A stretch of DNA of 64,000 nucleotides from Elgaria multicarinata webbii (GCF_023053635.1 NC_086179.1:14477501-14541500), one strand, 5' to 3'; shown: positions 22,953 to 34,598, counted from the first letter of the stretch. The notes: generated by a model from the sequence alone, not told the origin. Numbers and translations are program-made.

Positions 22953-23350
22953 AATAATCATAAGGACATTAAAAAGCCATTCTAGATCAGACCAAAGTGT
23001 TCAGCATTCTGTTCTGACCATCCAGCTGATCATGGCAAATCCATAAGCATTGCATGAATGCAACAGCACCGTTCAGCCCATGTTCCCAGCAACTGGTGTA
23101 CTTAGGCATACTGACTCTGATCCTGGTGTTAGCATATAGCCATCAGTAGCCATTGGTAGCCTTCTCCTCCAGAGATTTATCCAACCCCCTTTTATAACCA
23201 TCCAAATTGGTGGCCATCACCACATCTTGTGGTAGTGAGTTCCATATTTTAGGGATGTGCCGTATGAAGAAGTACTTCATTTTATCAGCTTCATGGAATG
23301 ACCCCTTTGGGTCCTAGTATTATGAGAAAGGGAGAAAAATGTCTTCCCCA
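22953..23350 (-). mobile_element. CR1 LINE 3' end (subfamily 2)
   Basis: CATTCTAGATCAGACC, CAGCATTCTGTTCTGACC and GTGAGTTCCATATTTTAGGG match the same CR1 subfamily as 14983-15475. It abuts the preceding CR1 copy. From 23351 to 23867 no gene is seen. Confidence 0.8.
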
Positions 23351-23867
23351 TTCATAATAAAACACCTTACAAAAATTAAAACACCATAAAAATTGGTGTT
23401 ACATTGGCCATTCTCCAGTCTTCTGGTCCAAGTTACATACTTTTAGGGGATCTTAGGGACAGACATTGTCATGTTTCGTAACTTAAGGTATAGTTTGACC
23501 TGTAGAGACTACATCAAGAAGTGGCCTCCATGTGGCAACCCCAACACTAAGGACTGGCTTGAGCATGTTCATCATTTGATCACTAGAGTGTCACAGATGC
23601 ATGAGCCATCACAGATCAGTCAGCTCTGATAGAACCTTGAACACAATGCCTTGGACTGGGCTGAGTGCAAACATTTATGTCTGGGCAATGAACACAAATA
23701 TTCACCGCAGAGTTCTCCGTCCCTACTGCCCATTTCCCATCTCTCCTCTGCCTCATTAATTAAAATTCAGCACATGCGTCTGTGCTTATGCGTAGTGCAT
23801 TTCCTACCCAGAATCTACAGCTGTGCGATTCCCTGGAAAAACCATTACACCACCCTTTACATTGGGA

Positions 23868-24346
23868 TAGGGTGGACCATATGGAAAGGAGGACAGGGCT
23901 CCTGTATCTTTAACAGTTGCATAAGAAAGGGAATTTCAGCAAGTGTCATTTGTATGCATGCAGCGCCTGGTGAAATTCCCTGTACATCTCAACCGTTAAA
24001 GCTGCAACAGCCCTGCCCACGTGACCAGATACAAAAGAGGGCAGGGCTCCTGCAGCTTTAACGGTTGAGATGAAGAGGGAATTTCACCAGGTGCTGCATG
24101 CCTATTTATTTATTTATTTAAAACATTTATATCCCACCCTATATCATTAAGATCTCAGAGCAGCGTACAGATAAAAGCATACAGTATAAAACAATAAATA
24201 TGCACAGTTAAAACAAATTAAACCATGAACCAAGTTAAAACAATATATAATTTAAAAGCAGTCAAAGCAGTTAAAACAATGTGCCAGTGAGTTTGCATGC
24301 CTACAAATGACGCCTGCTGAAATTCTCTTTCCGATACAACTTCGGG
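23868..24346. mobile_element. Family C MITE interrupted by an L2 tail
   Basis: It starts TAGGGTGGACCATATGG and contains CTCCTGTATCTTTAACAG and AGGGCAGGGCTCCTGCAGC. It is split by an L2 fragment at 24105-24293, and the far end is incomplete. Confidence 0.8.
24105..24293 (-). mobile_element. L2-like LINE 3' tail with 10-bp target duplication
   Basis: TGCATGCCTA flanks it at 24095-24104 and 24294-24303. The body is the TATCCCACCCTATATCATTA type 3' UTR (second L2 subfamily, as at 1730). Confidence 0.88.
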
Positions 24347-24415
24347 ACCACAACACCCACAATTCCAACTCAGCATGCTGGCTGGGGATTATGGGAGTTT
24401 GTGGTCCCAACACAT
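24345..24415. mobile_element. Family F-like hairpin
   Basis: GGGACCACAACACCCACAAT faces ATGGGAGTTTGTGGTCCC around a GCATGCTGGCTGGGG centre. Confidence 0.7.
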
Positions 24416-25785
24416 CTCTATATCTCAATCAGAACCCTTGAGAAGGTGGAGAAAAGATTAATAACCAGTGGCGATAGAACTACAACGGTGCAATTGGGGT
24501 GAGGGTAGGATTGGGGAGCATCAGGGCACCCAGTGGGGTGCAGTTAAGGCCACATGAAGCCCCCGGACTGCGGGTTGTACACCCCTGTACTAAACGATAC
24601 ATCTGAGTTGCCAGGGCCTCTCCACAGATCAATTCCTGTGGCAAGTTCAGTATCTAGCTGTCTAGTCCGGATCTCAGCTGTGAGTCAGAGTGTGTAAAGT
24701 TTTAAAAAAAGAAAGGGATGAAAAATCATGCACCAATAGAAAAAAGGCTCAGGCCTGGTAACCGAGGCAACCATCTTACACTCCAAGAACCATTGATCTG
24801 GCATTTAAATTCTGTGTATGAGCAGTAAACATCAAAGGAAGGCAAAACAGCCCCACTCCCGAGATTCGAAAACGGAGGATACCGAACGCAGGAAGAAACA
24901 GACGCCCTAGACTTGGTTTATCAGTTGCCGATAAGGCAAGGTAGTGAAAACCATCGATTATCTTAAAGGACAATTTCCCTGGTTCTCTGACAACAGAAGC
25001 GCTGCTCTTTCAGATAAGCAAAGCCAACACATTTTCACTTTGGACTGGCATATGGCAATATTTGCCAAAGCCCTTCTAAAGGAGGAAAGTTAATTTAACC
25101 TCTAATATAACAATGATTGATTTAAGAGGGCAAGCATCCTGCTTTTTTTAAAAAACTCAGTAACCTAGTTTCTTAATGGATGCTTTATGAGAAAAGCAAT
25201 TAATTCCAAGGAAACTAGAAAGATAAGTATCGTGGATTTCCAGTGAGGGAGAGGAAAGAACCCTATTCTGACAAGTAAGGCAACTGTATAGCACCAAGTA
25301 CATTGCTGGTGCTATATAAATAAATAAATAATAACAACAACTTAGTCCTCTCTCTTATTATAGACATGGACTGCAGTTTGACAACTACAGTTGTATCTTG
25401 GTTGTTGTTGTTTTAATCAATCATTGTTTAATACAATTCAGGGGGGGGGGGACACCTGTGTGCCATATCTGTTTTGTTAGCAGCCTTGGATCTCTGGATG
25501 GGAGATAACATTTCACATTCACACAGCGGTTCAAAACCCTGCTCACATGCATTAGGTCAGTAATCCTTAAAACGAGCCAAGAAAAGTGGCTGTAGAACTC
25601 AAAATGGCCCTATGTCCCACATGTCATGCCAGTGAGGGGGCCACTAATTCTTGGAAGCCCGGTGTGACCACCAAGACATCACCAAAGAAAGAGAATAAAA
25701 TAGGCCACCAATCTGGATAAAATCTGTATGTGCACATTTAAATGTAGAGGTGCAAGTTTAGAAATAATAATTAAAGGCAGTATTC
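24416..25785. other. Unassigned intergenic sequence
   Basis: No gene is seen. A hAT-MITE end (GGTTGTACACCCCTG) lies near 24575-24590 and a SINE/LINE-like AAATAAATAAATAATAAC tail near 25318. Confidence 0.4.
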
Positions 25786-26104
25786 GGGTGACCATATGCA
25801 AAGGAGGTCAGGGCTCCTGTATCTTTAACGCTTGTATTGAAAGAGGAATTTAAGAAGGTTACCTTTGTATGCAGTACAACACCTGGTGAAATCCCCTCTT
25901 CAGCACAACAGTTAAAGCTGCGGAGCCCTGCCTACAGTGACCAGATACAAAAGAGGGCAGGGCTCCTGCAGCTTTAACTGTTATGATGAAGAGGTAATTT
26001 CACCAGGTGCTACATGCATACAAAGGACACCTGCTGAAATTCCCCTTTCAATACAACTGTTAAAGATACAGCAGCCCTGTCCTCTTTTCCATATGGTCAC
26101 CCTA
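25786..26104. mobile_element. Family C MITE
   Basis: GGGTGACCATATGC faces CCATATGGTCACCCTA, with the internal GAGGGCAGGGCTCCTGCAGC repeated in inverted form. About 319 bp. Confidence 0.87.
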
Positions 26105-26439
26105 ATCATGTCATTCCATTAGAGGAAATTATGCTAACTACACCTGCACAACTATTACACCGACACAACCACTTGCACAACCGGAAACTAGGTTCTGAAC
26201 TATGCGCAAGAGAAGAATCGAACTAAAGTTATGCTTGTGCAACCGGGTTGCACAAATGTAATGGACAAGAGCTTGTGCATTGGAAAGATTCAGCGGAATG
26301 TCACTGTTGGATCCTGCCCTATAATTTTTATAGAAATAAAGTTCACTCACCATAGTAGAGAAGATTTAGTGTGCCTGCCCTGTCTGTTGTCCAGGTGCAA
26401 ACAATTGATAAGCAAATTCCAGGCCTTGGCTGAATCTAC

Positions 26440-27510
26440 CCTAGTCTTATAACGTTGCTAGTGTCCCTTTCTAACGTGGTTATCTGTATCGGTTCTCTGT
26501 ATCACGGGGCACACTAGCGTTACTTACGTTTAGCTGCAACGGTACTTCGGGGCACATTATTCAATCCTTTCCATTCTTCCTCTTCCCTGAGAGTAAGCAG
26601 AGCTACTCGGTTTGCTCCGCCCACTTCCTGCCTCGTTCCTAGCCAGCAATAGTCATAAGCACACACAAACTCCCTCCCAAAACATCATAATACAAGTCCC
26701 TGGGAATAGCTTGAATGCATACGAGCCAGCCACTTTGCTGAAGCTAAGATGGGCTGGGTCTGGTCAGGGTTTGGATGAGTGACCAAGTTGAAAAGTTTTA
26801 GCAGCAGCCCCAGCTGTTGAGATTATTTCAAACACACCATTTAAGCCCCGCTGGTCATGAGTTTTGGACTGGGACCAGAGACCCTTGTTTATTTTCCTGC
26901 ACGGAGCTACAGCACTCCTTTGAGCGCTCCTCAGCTCCTTTGCAAAGAGGGGGGAAATGTTAAAAAAAAATCATAAAAAATCAACCGATGACCCAATTCG
27001 ATTCAAATTTGGTATTTGAATTACTGTACCAATTTTGGTGTCTTTATCTATAAAGCTTATGCAGATGTAAGCATTTGTTTAAAATCCTGCTCCTGTGCCC
27101 ACAGCAGCGGCTCGGGTGAATCTTTTGCAAAAGGAGCACAATTAAGGCAGGATGCATGGGAGTACTTCACAATAAAAGCAGATTCTAAGGTGGAAAACTT
27201 CTGAGTCCTTTGCATGCAATTGTCAGTGATTGCACAGTATAACGCTGGTGTGATTTATCTGCTGCAGCAGATAAGATAGCAAACGGGGCGAAGGAAGGAG
27301 AACAGGAAGTGGGCAGAGCAAACCCAGCAGCTCTGCTACTCTCAGAGAAGAGGGAGAGGAAAATTACCGGTAGAACGAGGCACATGAATCTGTAGCCGCG
27401 CTGCAGCTAAGAAATAGAACCGGTAAGTACAACTCATTTACAACGTTGGAGACCCAGGGTAACGTGACGCTATGCGTCACAGTAACCCATTCAAAACGTT
27501 AGAATAACAT
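26440..27510. mobile_element. Candidate element with ~200-bp inverted ends and a 5S-like core
   Basis: The left end runs from AACGTTGCTAGTG to CCGCCCACTTCCTG. The right end mirrors it, from CAGGAAGTGGGCAGAGCAAA to AAAACGTTAGAA. In the middle, 26735-26784 resembles the internal control region of 5S rRNA (GAAGCTAAGATGGGCTGGGT then TTGGATGAGTGACC). Similarity of the two ends is loose and the exact borders are not certain. Confidence 0.45.
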
Positions 27511-28326
27511 CAGTGAAGATTCCCACCTTGACTCTCCGTTCTAAGTATTCTTTGACTTCAAACCAGAGTTGGACTGGACAGCCCATCTGCCAGCTCTCCA
27601 AAATAGAGGACTGTCCTCTGTAAAGCAGGCCACCTGGTCACCCTAAGCACAGCATGAAAATGGAGCATGCCAGAAGACCCACAATGTGGTTAAAAAACAC
27701 AATACACACAGTCAGAAAACTAAAACAAGCATAGGATGCAACACTATACGCACCTACCTAGGAGTAAGCCCCACTGAACTCAATAGGACTTACTTCTGAG
27801 TAGACATGTATAAGATAACACTCTTAAAAAAAACAAGAAAGAACCCACCACAGATAAAAGACTACAGTTGAGGTGAAAAGGGACCCCACATTCAGAGGCC
27901 CTGAAAGCTAGGGGGGACGTATTTCAGCCATTTGCAGGGGGAAACCTCTGAGGGCATAACTCACCGGCCCTCCCTGTACTTCTCCTGCTGTTCTCCGCAT
28001 TTTGAAAATTCCCAGAATGCCTTCTGGAATGGTGCTATGTCACAATCCAGCCTCGTTCTAAGAGGTATTCCAGGAGGGAAATGACAGGCCAAGTTGGCAC
28101 CAAACATGAAATGGGGGAGGCAGTTTTGCTTCTCTCTTTCACCATGCCCTCACCCAAATTTTAACAGTGGCTAAAGTTTGGCTCAGCACTACACATTAAA
28201 ATTACAAATAGTTCAGCAACAGCAGCAGCAAGGGGAATAATCACACCATCAGACAGGATTAAGCCCAAAGGCTTACTGAAGAGCCAAGCCTTTGCCTCCC
28301 AGCAAAAGATGGGCAGAGGTGGATTT
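27511..28326. other. Intergenic with one family H hairpin
   Basis: The hairpin at 27735-27812 pairs AGTAAGCCCCACTGAA with AATAGGACTTACTTCTGA. No gene is seen. Confidence 0.5.
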
Positions 28327-28962
28327 ACAAATATAAGCCATGCTGGATCAGACCAAGGATCCATCCAGTCCAGCATTATGTTCACACAGGGGCCATCCAG
28401 CTGCTCACAGGAAATCCATAAGCATGGCATGAATGCAACGGCCAGTGTAGTGTAGTGGCTAAAGTGTTGGACTGGGAGTCAGAAGATCCGGGTTCTAGCC
28501 CCCACTCAGCCATAGAAACCCACGGGGTGACTTTGGGCCAGTCACAGACTCTCAGCCCAACTTATCTCACAGGGTTGTTGCTATGGGGATAAAATGGAGA
28601 GGAGGAGGAGGATTATGTATGCCGTCTTGGGTTCCTTGGGATATAAATGCAATAATAAATAAATAAATAATAAACAGCACCCTCCCAACCATGTTCCCCA
28701 GCAAAACTGGGGCACATAGGCTTACTGCCTCTGATATTGGAGGTTGCACATAGTCATCAGTACTAGTAGCCATTGATATCCTTCTCCTCCAGGAATTTTT
28801 CTAACCACCCTTTTAAAGCCATCCAACCTTGTAGCCATCACTGCATCTGGTGGTAGCAAATTCCATAGTTTAACTACATGCTGTGTGAAGTAGTCCTTCA
28901 TCCATCTGTGCTGAATCTCCCACCAATCGGCTTCATGGGGTGACCCTGGGTTCCATTATTAT
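28327..28962 (-). mobile_element. CR1 LINE 3' end split by a Sauria SINE
   Basis: CATGCTGGATCAGACCAAGG opens the copy. The CR1 text stops at about 28439 and resumes at about 28676 with CAGCACCCTCCCAACC, continuing to GGGTTCCATTATTATGAGAA. The interruption is a complete SINE. Confidence 0.87.
28440..28675 (+). mobile_element. Sauria-type SINE (tRNA-derived)
   Basis: The head GCCAGTGTAGTGTAGTGGCT has tRNA box-like sequence. The body is GGGTGACTTTGGGCCAGTCA and CAGGGTTGTTGCTATGGGG, with an AATAAATAAATAAATAAT tail. This family marks squamates. Confidence 0.92.
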
Positions 28963-28964
28963 GA

Positions 28965-29050
28965 GAAAGCCAAATGGGCCTCCCAAAGAAGACAGATTCG
29001 GTGCCACAACTGAAAAAGCCCTCCAAGTGTCCTCACCTGCCATATTCCTG
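28965..29050 (-). mobile_element. L2 LINE ORF2 fragment
   Basis: The minus strand reads WRAFSVVAPNLSSLGGPFGF, the conserved AFS.VAP.LW region. Only about 85 bp. Confidence 0.6.
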
Positions 29051-29053
29051 ATA

Positions 29054-29580
29054 GGGCTAATCACACCTGCGGCCCTTTTGCTGCGGAAGAGGGATGCTTC
29101 TGAATGTTCCCCACTTCCCCACTCACAGGGCGATTTTTTTAATGACTCGGGGATAGGAACTCCATCAAATATGCACTCCTGCACAGAGATACTGTATGTT
29201 TGCATTAAAAAAAGAAAAGAAAAAGATACTCGGCAATGAAACACACTGATACCCATCCAAAACATGTCATGGAAATGGCAGACAGGTCCACTCCCGCGCA
29301 CCTCCGATAGCCATGCACACACCCTTCACAGCTGATTGGCTGTTCGCTGAGCCCGGGACTCGCGGTGACCATCAATGACCTCGCAAAGGGGGGAGCACAC
29401 CGCAAAGGTTCTTCGGAATGGACAAGAGAGAGACGGAAAAAGCACGACAAAAGCAATCAGAGATATTAAGGTATAACTTAGAGGTGGAGCGGAGATCACT
29501 GCAGGAGCAGGCGAACATCATGTGCCCTGTTAGTGACGGCTGTGATACAGTCCTGCAATAAACAGCTGGTGTAGACTCCC
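29054..29580. mobile_element. Family B MITE
   Basis: It starts GGGCTAATCACACCTGC and ends ATAAACAGCTGGTGTAGACT. It shares GGATGCTTCTGAATGTTCCC and TGCACTCCTGCACAGAGATA with 20796-21486. It is an internally deleted copy. Confidence 0.78.
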
Positions 29581-29756
29581 TCATAATGGAAGGATACATT
29601 TTCCAAATTAAAATCAGCTCCCATTCAGTTTTTATTTGTTCCAGGGAGGAAAAAATACAGGTACACAGTAGAAAAAAAGTAAGATTTTTTCCCCCTATAG
29701 GGGAAAAAACAAGGCCACCTAGTGGCAAGCTTTTGAACTAGTGCCTTATGCCGGCC

Positions 29757-30155
29757 TCATGGTGCCTTAATAACCAACTCCTCCAGGTAAGGCACAGACT
29801 TCTGGGTTACATCATAATATGGCACGCATAAGTCTTCCCCTTCCAAGTAGGGCCCTAAATTAACCACCACCATTGGGCATCTATTCACATCCAACATGAG
29901 ATTTACCCAGCCTCGTTCTTTGACCTCTATCTGGACAGGCGTTAATGCCACCACAAAGATATTCTATCCTTTGACAAATCCTCTTTGGGCACGTGAGCCA
30001 TTCAGTGATATATTTGCTGAAGGCCATAATGACCACGCGTGAATGCTCAAGGTCACAATTAGCTGAATGCATACATAAGATGATGTAATGCTAGCTTGTC
30101 TGGCCTGGCAATTTAGCACACCCAGGATGAACACCAGTCCCAGAACCCATCTCAT
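29757..30155 (-). pseudogene. Unidentified decayed coding-like region
   Basis: Minus-strand frames in succession look protein-like but lie in different frames. The first begins MRWVLGLVFILGVLNCQA, which reads as a signal peptide. A later one reads VQIEVKERGWVNLMLDVNRC and GEDLCVPYYDVTQKSVPYLE. I do not recognise the family. It may be a broken gene copy or an inserted element of unknown origin. Confidence 0.35.
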
Positions 30156-30159
30156 TTAG

Positions 30160-30480
30160 GAGAAGGGCTGCAGCTTAGTAGCAAAACAGAATCTCTGCAG
30201 GCAGAAGGCCCCGACTTTGATCCCTAGCATCTACAGATAGGGCTGGGAAAGACACCTGTAGAGTTGGGGAGACCTTGGAGGTCACCTAGTCCATCCCCTT
30301 ATTCAATGCATGAATCTTGTACCTACAGCATTCCTGACAGATGGGCATCACTAAATATTTCCAGTGAAGGACAGCCCACCTTTTCCAATGGCTGTGTGTC
30401 CCACCATCAAACAGCTCTTACCATTAGAATATTTGTCCTAATAGAACTGCCCAGAGCAAAGACCCATTGAGTCATTTCAA
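30160..30480. mobile_element. SINE fragment (+) and CR1 3' end (-)
   Basis: GGGCTGCAGCTTAGTAGC at 30165 opens a degenerate tRNA-type SINE ending about 30254. From about 30255, GAGTTGGGGAGACCTTGGAG and CATTCCTGACAGATGG are minus-strand CR1 3' sequence. Confidence 0.6.
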
Positions 30481-30502
30481 CAACAGTTAAAGTGCAGGAG
30501 CT

Positions 30503-30680
30503 ATACTAGAGTGACCAGATTTAAAAGAGGGCAGGGCACCTGCAGCTTTAACTGTTGTGATGCAGAGGAAATTTCAGCAGGCTCTCTATACATATGAATG
30601 ACACCTGCTGAAATTCCCTTTTCTATGCAACTGTTAAAGATACAGGAGACCTGTCCTCCTTTTCATATGGTCACCCTATC
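30503..30680. mobile_element. Family C MITE, internally deleted
   Basis: AGGGCAGGGCACCTGCAGC lies near the left end, and TTTTCATATGGTCACCCTA ends it on the right. The left terminus is lost. From 30681 to 31534 no gene or repeat is recognised. Confidence 0.75.
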
Positions 30681-31534
30681 ACTGTGCAAACAGAATGCTG
30701 GCTTAGATAGGCCTTCAGTGTGCTCCAGTGCAGACCTTCTTGTTCTGTTCTTCATTCTAGCCTCCTTTCATAAAATGTACAATCCACCCTGCTGAAGATC
30801 CATTCACATCCCTTTTCATCCATGCATCTTTACCACGACAAGGAAAACAGTGTTAACAGCATTGCAAAGTCAACGCTCCAGTTTACCGATGGCAGTGTTT
30901 GATCCCAGGGAATACAACAGAAGAAGGCAAAATCTTATTTTCTGTCTGGCTTTTTTCCTTTTCTTGCTATGATTTCCCCTTCCCCCAAAATCCTCAGGGG
31001 AAGGACATTCCGCCAAGAAGTTTCGAAAAGCAGTGGCTAAATGATTTCTTGGTATCGTTGGTATCACAAGATTGTAGTCACAACAGCGAGGTTGGTATTG
31101 CCGCTACAAACAGCAATTGATTCTTACCTATGAGGTCCTGCAAATATAAACACCAACCTGTTAAGATTGGTTATTGCTGGACCAAGCAGCATCGCCTGGA
31201 TTCTTGACATGAATGACAGAACTTCATTCACTTCCGTTGCTAGACTCAGAGCACAACTACAAGTTATATGTGGCTCCACAATTCTTTGGGGATTTTTCAA
31301 CACTACCAAACCTACAATTTTAAGTGGAAGAACAGTATTTTTTTTGGGGGGGGGGGAGCATTTTAACTGTTTCTCCTCATGCCATTTTACCACTGCTGAC
31401 TCACCGCCTGCTATTTTTTTCTTTATTTATTATTTCTGCAATCAATGGTTTGGATGGATATGATCTCTCCAGTTGTAACATTCACAATTCTCACTAATTC
31501 TCCACCTTCATCTCCGACTGTTTTATTTGGACTT

Positions 31535-32302
31535 CGCATTACATTTATATCCCGCCTTTTTCCCTCTTGCAAGGAACTCAAGGTAGCTCACATGGTCTTC
31601 TTCCTCCCCATTTTATCCTCACAATAACCCTGTGAGGTAGGTTAGGGCTCATCGACACCTGCAGCCCTTTGGGGAGTGGGGAGGGACGATCACGGAGTTT
31701 TCCACTTCCGGGATCATCCCTCAGGGGCCACACGCCAGTGAGTTGTCCCGAAAATAAGGAGGGACATTCCCTAATGACATTATTTTTTTAAAGAGGAAGC
31801 ATTTGCGCAACTGCACGGTCGCAATCCGGCGCGAAGGTACATTAAAATCACCAGCAAACTCGGTGCTGGAAGACGCCGAGCACCATCCCAAAGATGGCGA
31901 AAATGCTCTCCCCCTCCCCCTCGATCTTCCCTTGAACAGCTCCGTGCCCATTTCCTGAGCCCCGCTACTCTTGGCAAAGAGGCAAACCCCGGGAGGGAGA
32001 GCTACACCATCCACGGAGCTCAGGATGGTCCTGAGAAAGCAGAAAAAAACTGGGGGGAAAGCAGTCCCAGATATCCCGGGAGAACTGAGTGCTCGTGCCC
32101 GGTTCACCCCAGGATCAGTGCATCAAATGGGGGCGCAGGGACAACCTCGTGACCACCCCGGAATAAATGGCATGTAAGGCCTTAGTCTGAGAGTCAGGGA
32201 CTGGCCCAAAGTCACCCGGGGAGCTTACATGGCCATGTGGGGACTAGAACTCGGTTCTTCCAAGCCCCCGTCTAACACCCTAACCACTACACCACACTGG
32301 CT
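31535..32302 (-). mobile_element. Sauria-type SINE interrupted by a family B MITE
   Basis: The minus-strand SINE tail TATCCCGCCTTTTTCCCTC starts the copy, and CCCTGTGAGGTAGGTTA precedes the break. It resumes at 32185 with GTCTGAGAGTCAGGGACT and ends in the tRNA-like head near 32302. Confidence 0.88.
31645..32181. mobile_element. Family B MITE with TTA target duplication
   Basis: TTA flanks it at 31642-31644 and 32182-32184, inside a SINE whose normal sequence shows the empty site. The left end is GGGCTCATCGACACCTGCAG, the right end GGCATGTAAGGCC. The TTA duplication supports PIF/Harbinger-type mobilisation. Confidence 0.88.
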
Positions 32303-32367
32303 ATCAGATGTTTTTATCTCCTCTTTTCCCCAGCATAGGTAAAGTGGGGATGGGGTAACAGAGAGAT

Positions 32368-32590
32368 TAATGTGTGGTGTAGTGGATAGAGTGTTGGACT
32401 GGGAGTCGGGAGATCCGGGGTCTAGTCCCCACCCGGCCATGGAAACCCACTGGGTGACTTTGGGCCAGTCACAGACTCTCAGCCCAACCTACCTCACAGG
32501 GTTGTTGTTGTGAGGAAAACATGGCAAGGAGGAGGATTATGTACGCCACCTTGGGTTCCTTGGAGGAAAAGAGGCGGGATATAAATGTGT
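32368..32590 (+). mobile_element. Sauria-type SINE
   Basis: TGTGGTGTAGTGGATAGAGT, GACTTTGGGCCAGTCACAGA and GCCACCTTGGGTTCCTTGG are in order. It joins directly to an L2 tail. Confidence 0.93.
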
Positions 32591-32720
32591 ATGTTCTGTA
32601 TTTTAGAATTTTTAATTTTGTATACTCGTTTTAATCTTAATTTTAGAATTTCTGTAAACCGCCCAGAGAGCCCTGGCTATGGGAGCGGTATATAAGTGCA
32701 ATAAATAAATAAATTTTCAA
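32591..32720 (+). mobile_element. L2 LINE 3' tail
   Basis: TAAACCGCCCAGAGAGCCCT and GAGCGGTATATAAGTGCAAT are followed by AATAAATAAAT. From 32721 to 33527 no gene is recognised, though open frames occur on both strands at 33005-33491. Confidence 0.85.
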
Positions 32721-33527
32721 TAAAAAGGGGGGGAAAACAGCACAGATGCAATGTTAAGGCATTCTCTTCTTTGTGCCAGCCTTCCACTTCAAATTACATT
32801 TTTTTAAAAACAGAACACCACACATACACCCTCCAAATCAAAGGACTACAAATGGCACGTAGTTCTGCCTTCATGTATGGCTAGGACACCTCTCCGTTCC
32901 GAATGTACCATTTAATCATTCCCTTTAGTTTTGATGTTCAGGTGCTGAGTGCCGTTGCTTAAATAGCTGAACCACACCACCCACACACAAGAGGGAAGGA
33001 GGTATTAGCTGGCTTGGGGAAACCCCACGGTTTGCAGAAGTACACAGATATCTTTAGGGGTGAAAACCCTGAGAGGAGGGGGGGGGGAACCAAGGAAACA
33101 GCTCAAAGAGGACGGAGTATTCTTGGTGGCCACAGAATGGAGACCGACTGACTGGAAGAAAGGGGATGGAAAACCGAGCGGGCGGGGAAATGGAATAAGT
33201 GACTGGAACCCAGAACAGACGCACGCCACACGGCAACGCATTGTCGTACTTTCGACCTTGCTTTGCAAACCAATTCCTGCAGCGCTGCCCACGATTTCTA
33301 CAGACGTCCTCTTGGTGGTTTTATTGCACGCAGATGACAGGCGTTGGGCGGGGATTTTCCGCACGCGCTCTACTACTGAACCACGGCCCCTTCCCCCACC
33401 CTGGAAGGTGGCACGTAAGGAGAAGATGAAGCAAGACGACGGTGGTGCAGGCAAGGGGGTGTTAAGGCGCGACTATCCCTCCAAGCCTTAGCGAAGCCTT
33501 GTCTGAACCATGCTATGATTAAGGGTG

Positions 33528-33641
33528 CGATTCTACGCATGTTTAGGCAGGAAAAAAAGTCCTACAACTCCCAGCATTCCTCAGCCAGGGGAATGCTGGG
33601 AGTTGTAGACGTTTTTCTGACTAAACATGCGTAGGATTGTG
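33528..33641. mobile_element. Family E hairpin
   Basis: ATTCTACGCATGTTTAGGCA faces GACTAAACATGCGTAGGATT; the centre is CTCCCAGCATTCC. About 114 bp. Confidence 0.87.
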
Positions 33642-33761
33642 TCCAAAGTCAAGTAGTGCACGGGCAGGAAATCCCGGATTCAACCCCCTGTATCTCCTGT
33701 TAAAAAAAGGACCAGTAAGGTTAGTCTTACCATGAAACAGAGTGAGCCAGGGAGCTACTTA

Positions 33762-34022
33762 CAGGGCCGGCCCTACCATTAGGCAGTGTGAGGCAGTCAG
33801 CTCAGGCAGATGCTGTGAAGTGGCAGCAAATTGTTCGAGGAGAGAGCTGTGGGCCTCATGGCCTGACCTAGCCTGCTGCCTTCAGGTGTTGTAGAGGATG
33901 TTGTCCCATCACCAGTGTTGAGGGAAGTCAACTGCCAGTCCAGGCAGACGTTGTACAAGGAATGGAAGGGGGCGCCATCTTGTCCTTCACCTCAGGCAGC
34001 AAACTATCTTGGGCCAGCTCTG
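33762..34022. mobile_element. hAT-like MITE with near-perfect 8-bp target duplication
   Basis: The ends CAGGGCCGGCCC and GGGCCAGCTCTG are inverted. The flanks GCTACTTA (33754-33761) and GCTATTTA (34023-34030) differ at one position. 261 bp, no coding capacity. Confidence 0.85.
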
Positions 34023-34324
34023 GCTATTTATAACTTTTTGGGTGGGTGAGGCGCTGGTGTGGTGACTGACACTCTCCCAGAAAGGGTTGGAGTAAGATTT
34101 GACAACCAGTACGGTCAACTTGCATGCATGGAATGGAAGTGGGATGCCACATTGTCCCTTACTTCAGGCAGCAAAATGTTTTGGGCTGGGGCCTGAGGAC
34201 CAGGTAGCTGGTGATGGGAAAAGCCATCCAGGCTAGATACCAGGCTAATTAGCCCCAGGGTCTGACGCAGTATACGTCTGGTTCCTGGCTCTCCCTTACT
34301 CCATCTCTGCTCCCTATGCATCAA

Positions 34325-34598
34325 CAGGGCAGGCCCAAGACATTTTGCAGCCTGAGGTAGAGTGGCAAATTGCGTTGTTTCCACCAACAACACCACAAGT
34401 CAAGGTGCATATTACCCAAAATCAGGCCAATTCCTGTGGCACATGACAGAAAATCCCACTAGTGTCTCTCCCTGACATTGACAGTAAAAATCCAATAAAC
34501 AACAAATTAAGTAATGAATCATTTGCTCCCTTTTCATAACACCCAAAGTCTGCTGCCTGAGGCAGCCGCCTCACGCTGCCTAATGATAGGGCCGGCTC
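34325..34598. mobile_element. hAT-like MITE, second copy
   Basis: CAGGGCAGGCCCAAGACA opens it, and TGATAGGGCCGGCTCTG closes it in inverted form. It contains GCTGCCTGAGGCAGCCGCC. No matching target duplication was found. Confidence 0.7.

Noticed and set aside
31118-31135. A 10-base micro-exon on the minus strand between an acceptor-like and a donor-like site
   Set aside because: Too short to support, out of frame with any neighbour, and such pairs occur by chance.
33005-33491. Overlapping frames of about 145 codons on both strands
   Set aside because: No recognisable domain on either strand and proline/serine-rich composition. Overlap on both strands suggests absence of stops by composition.
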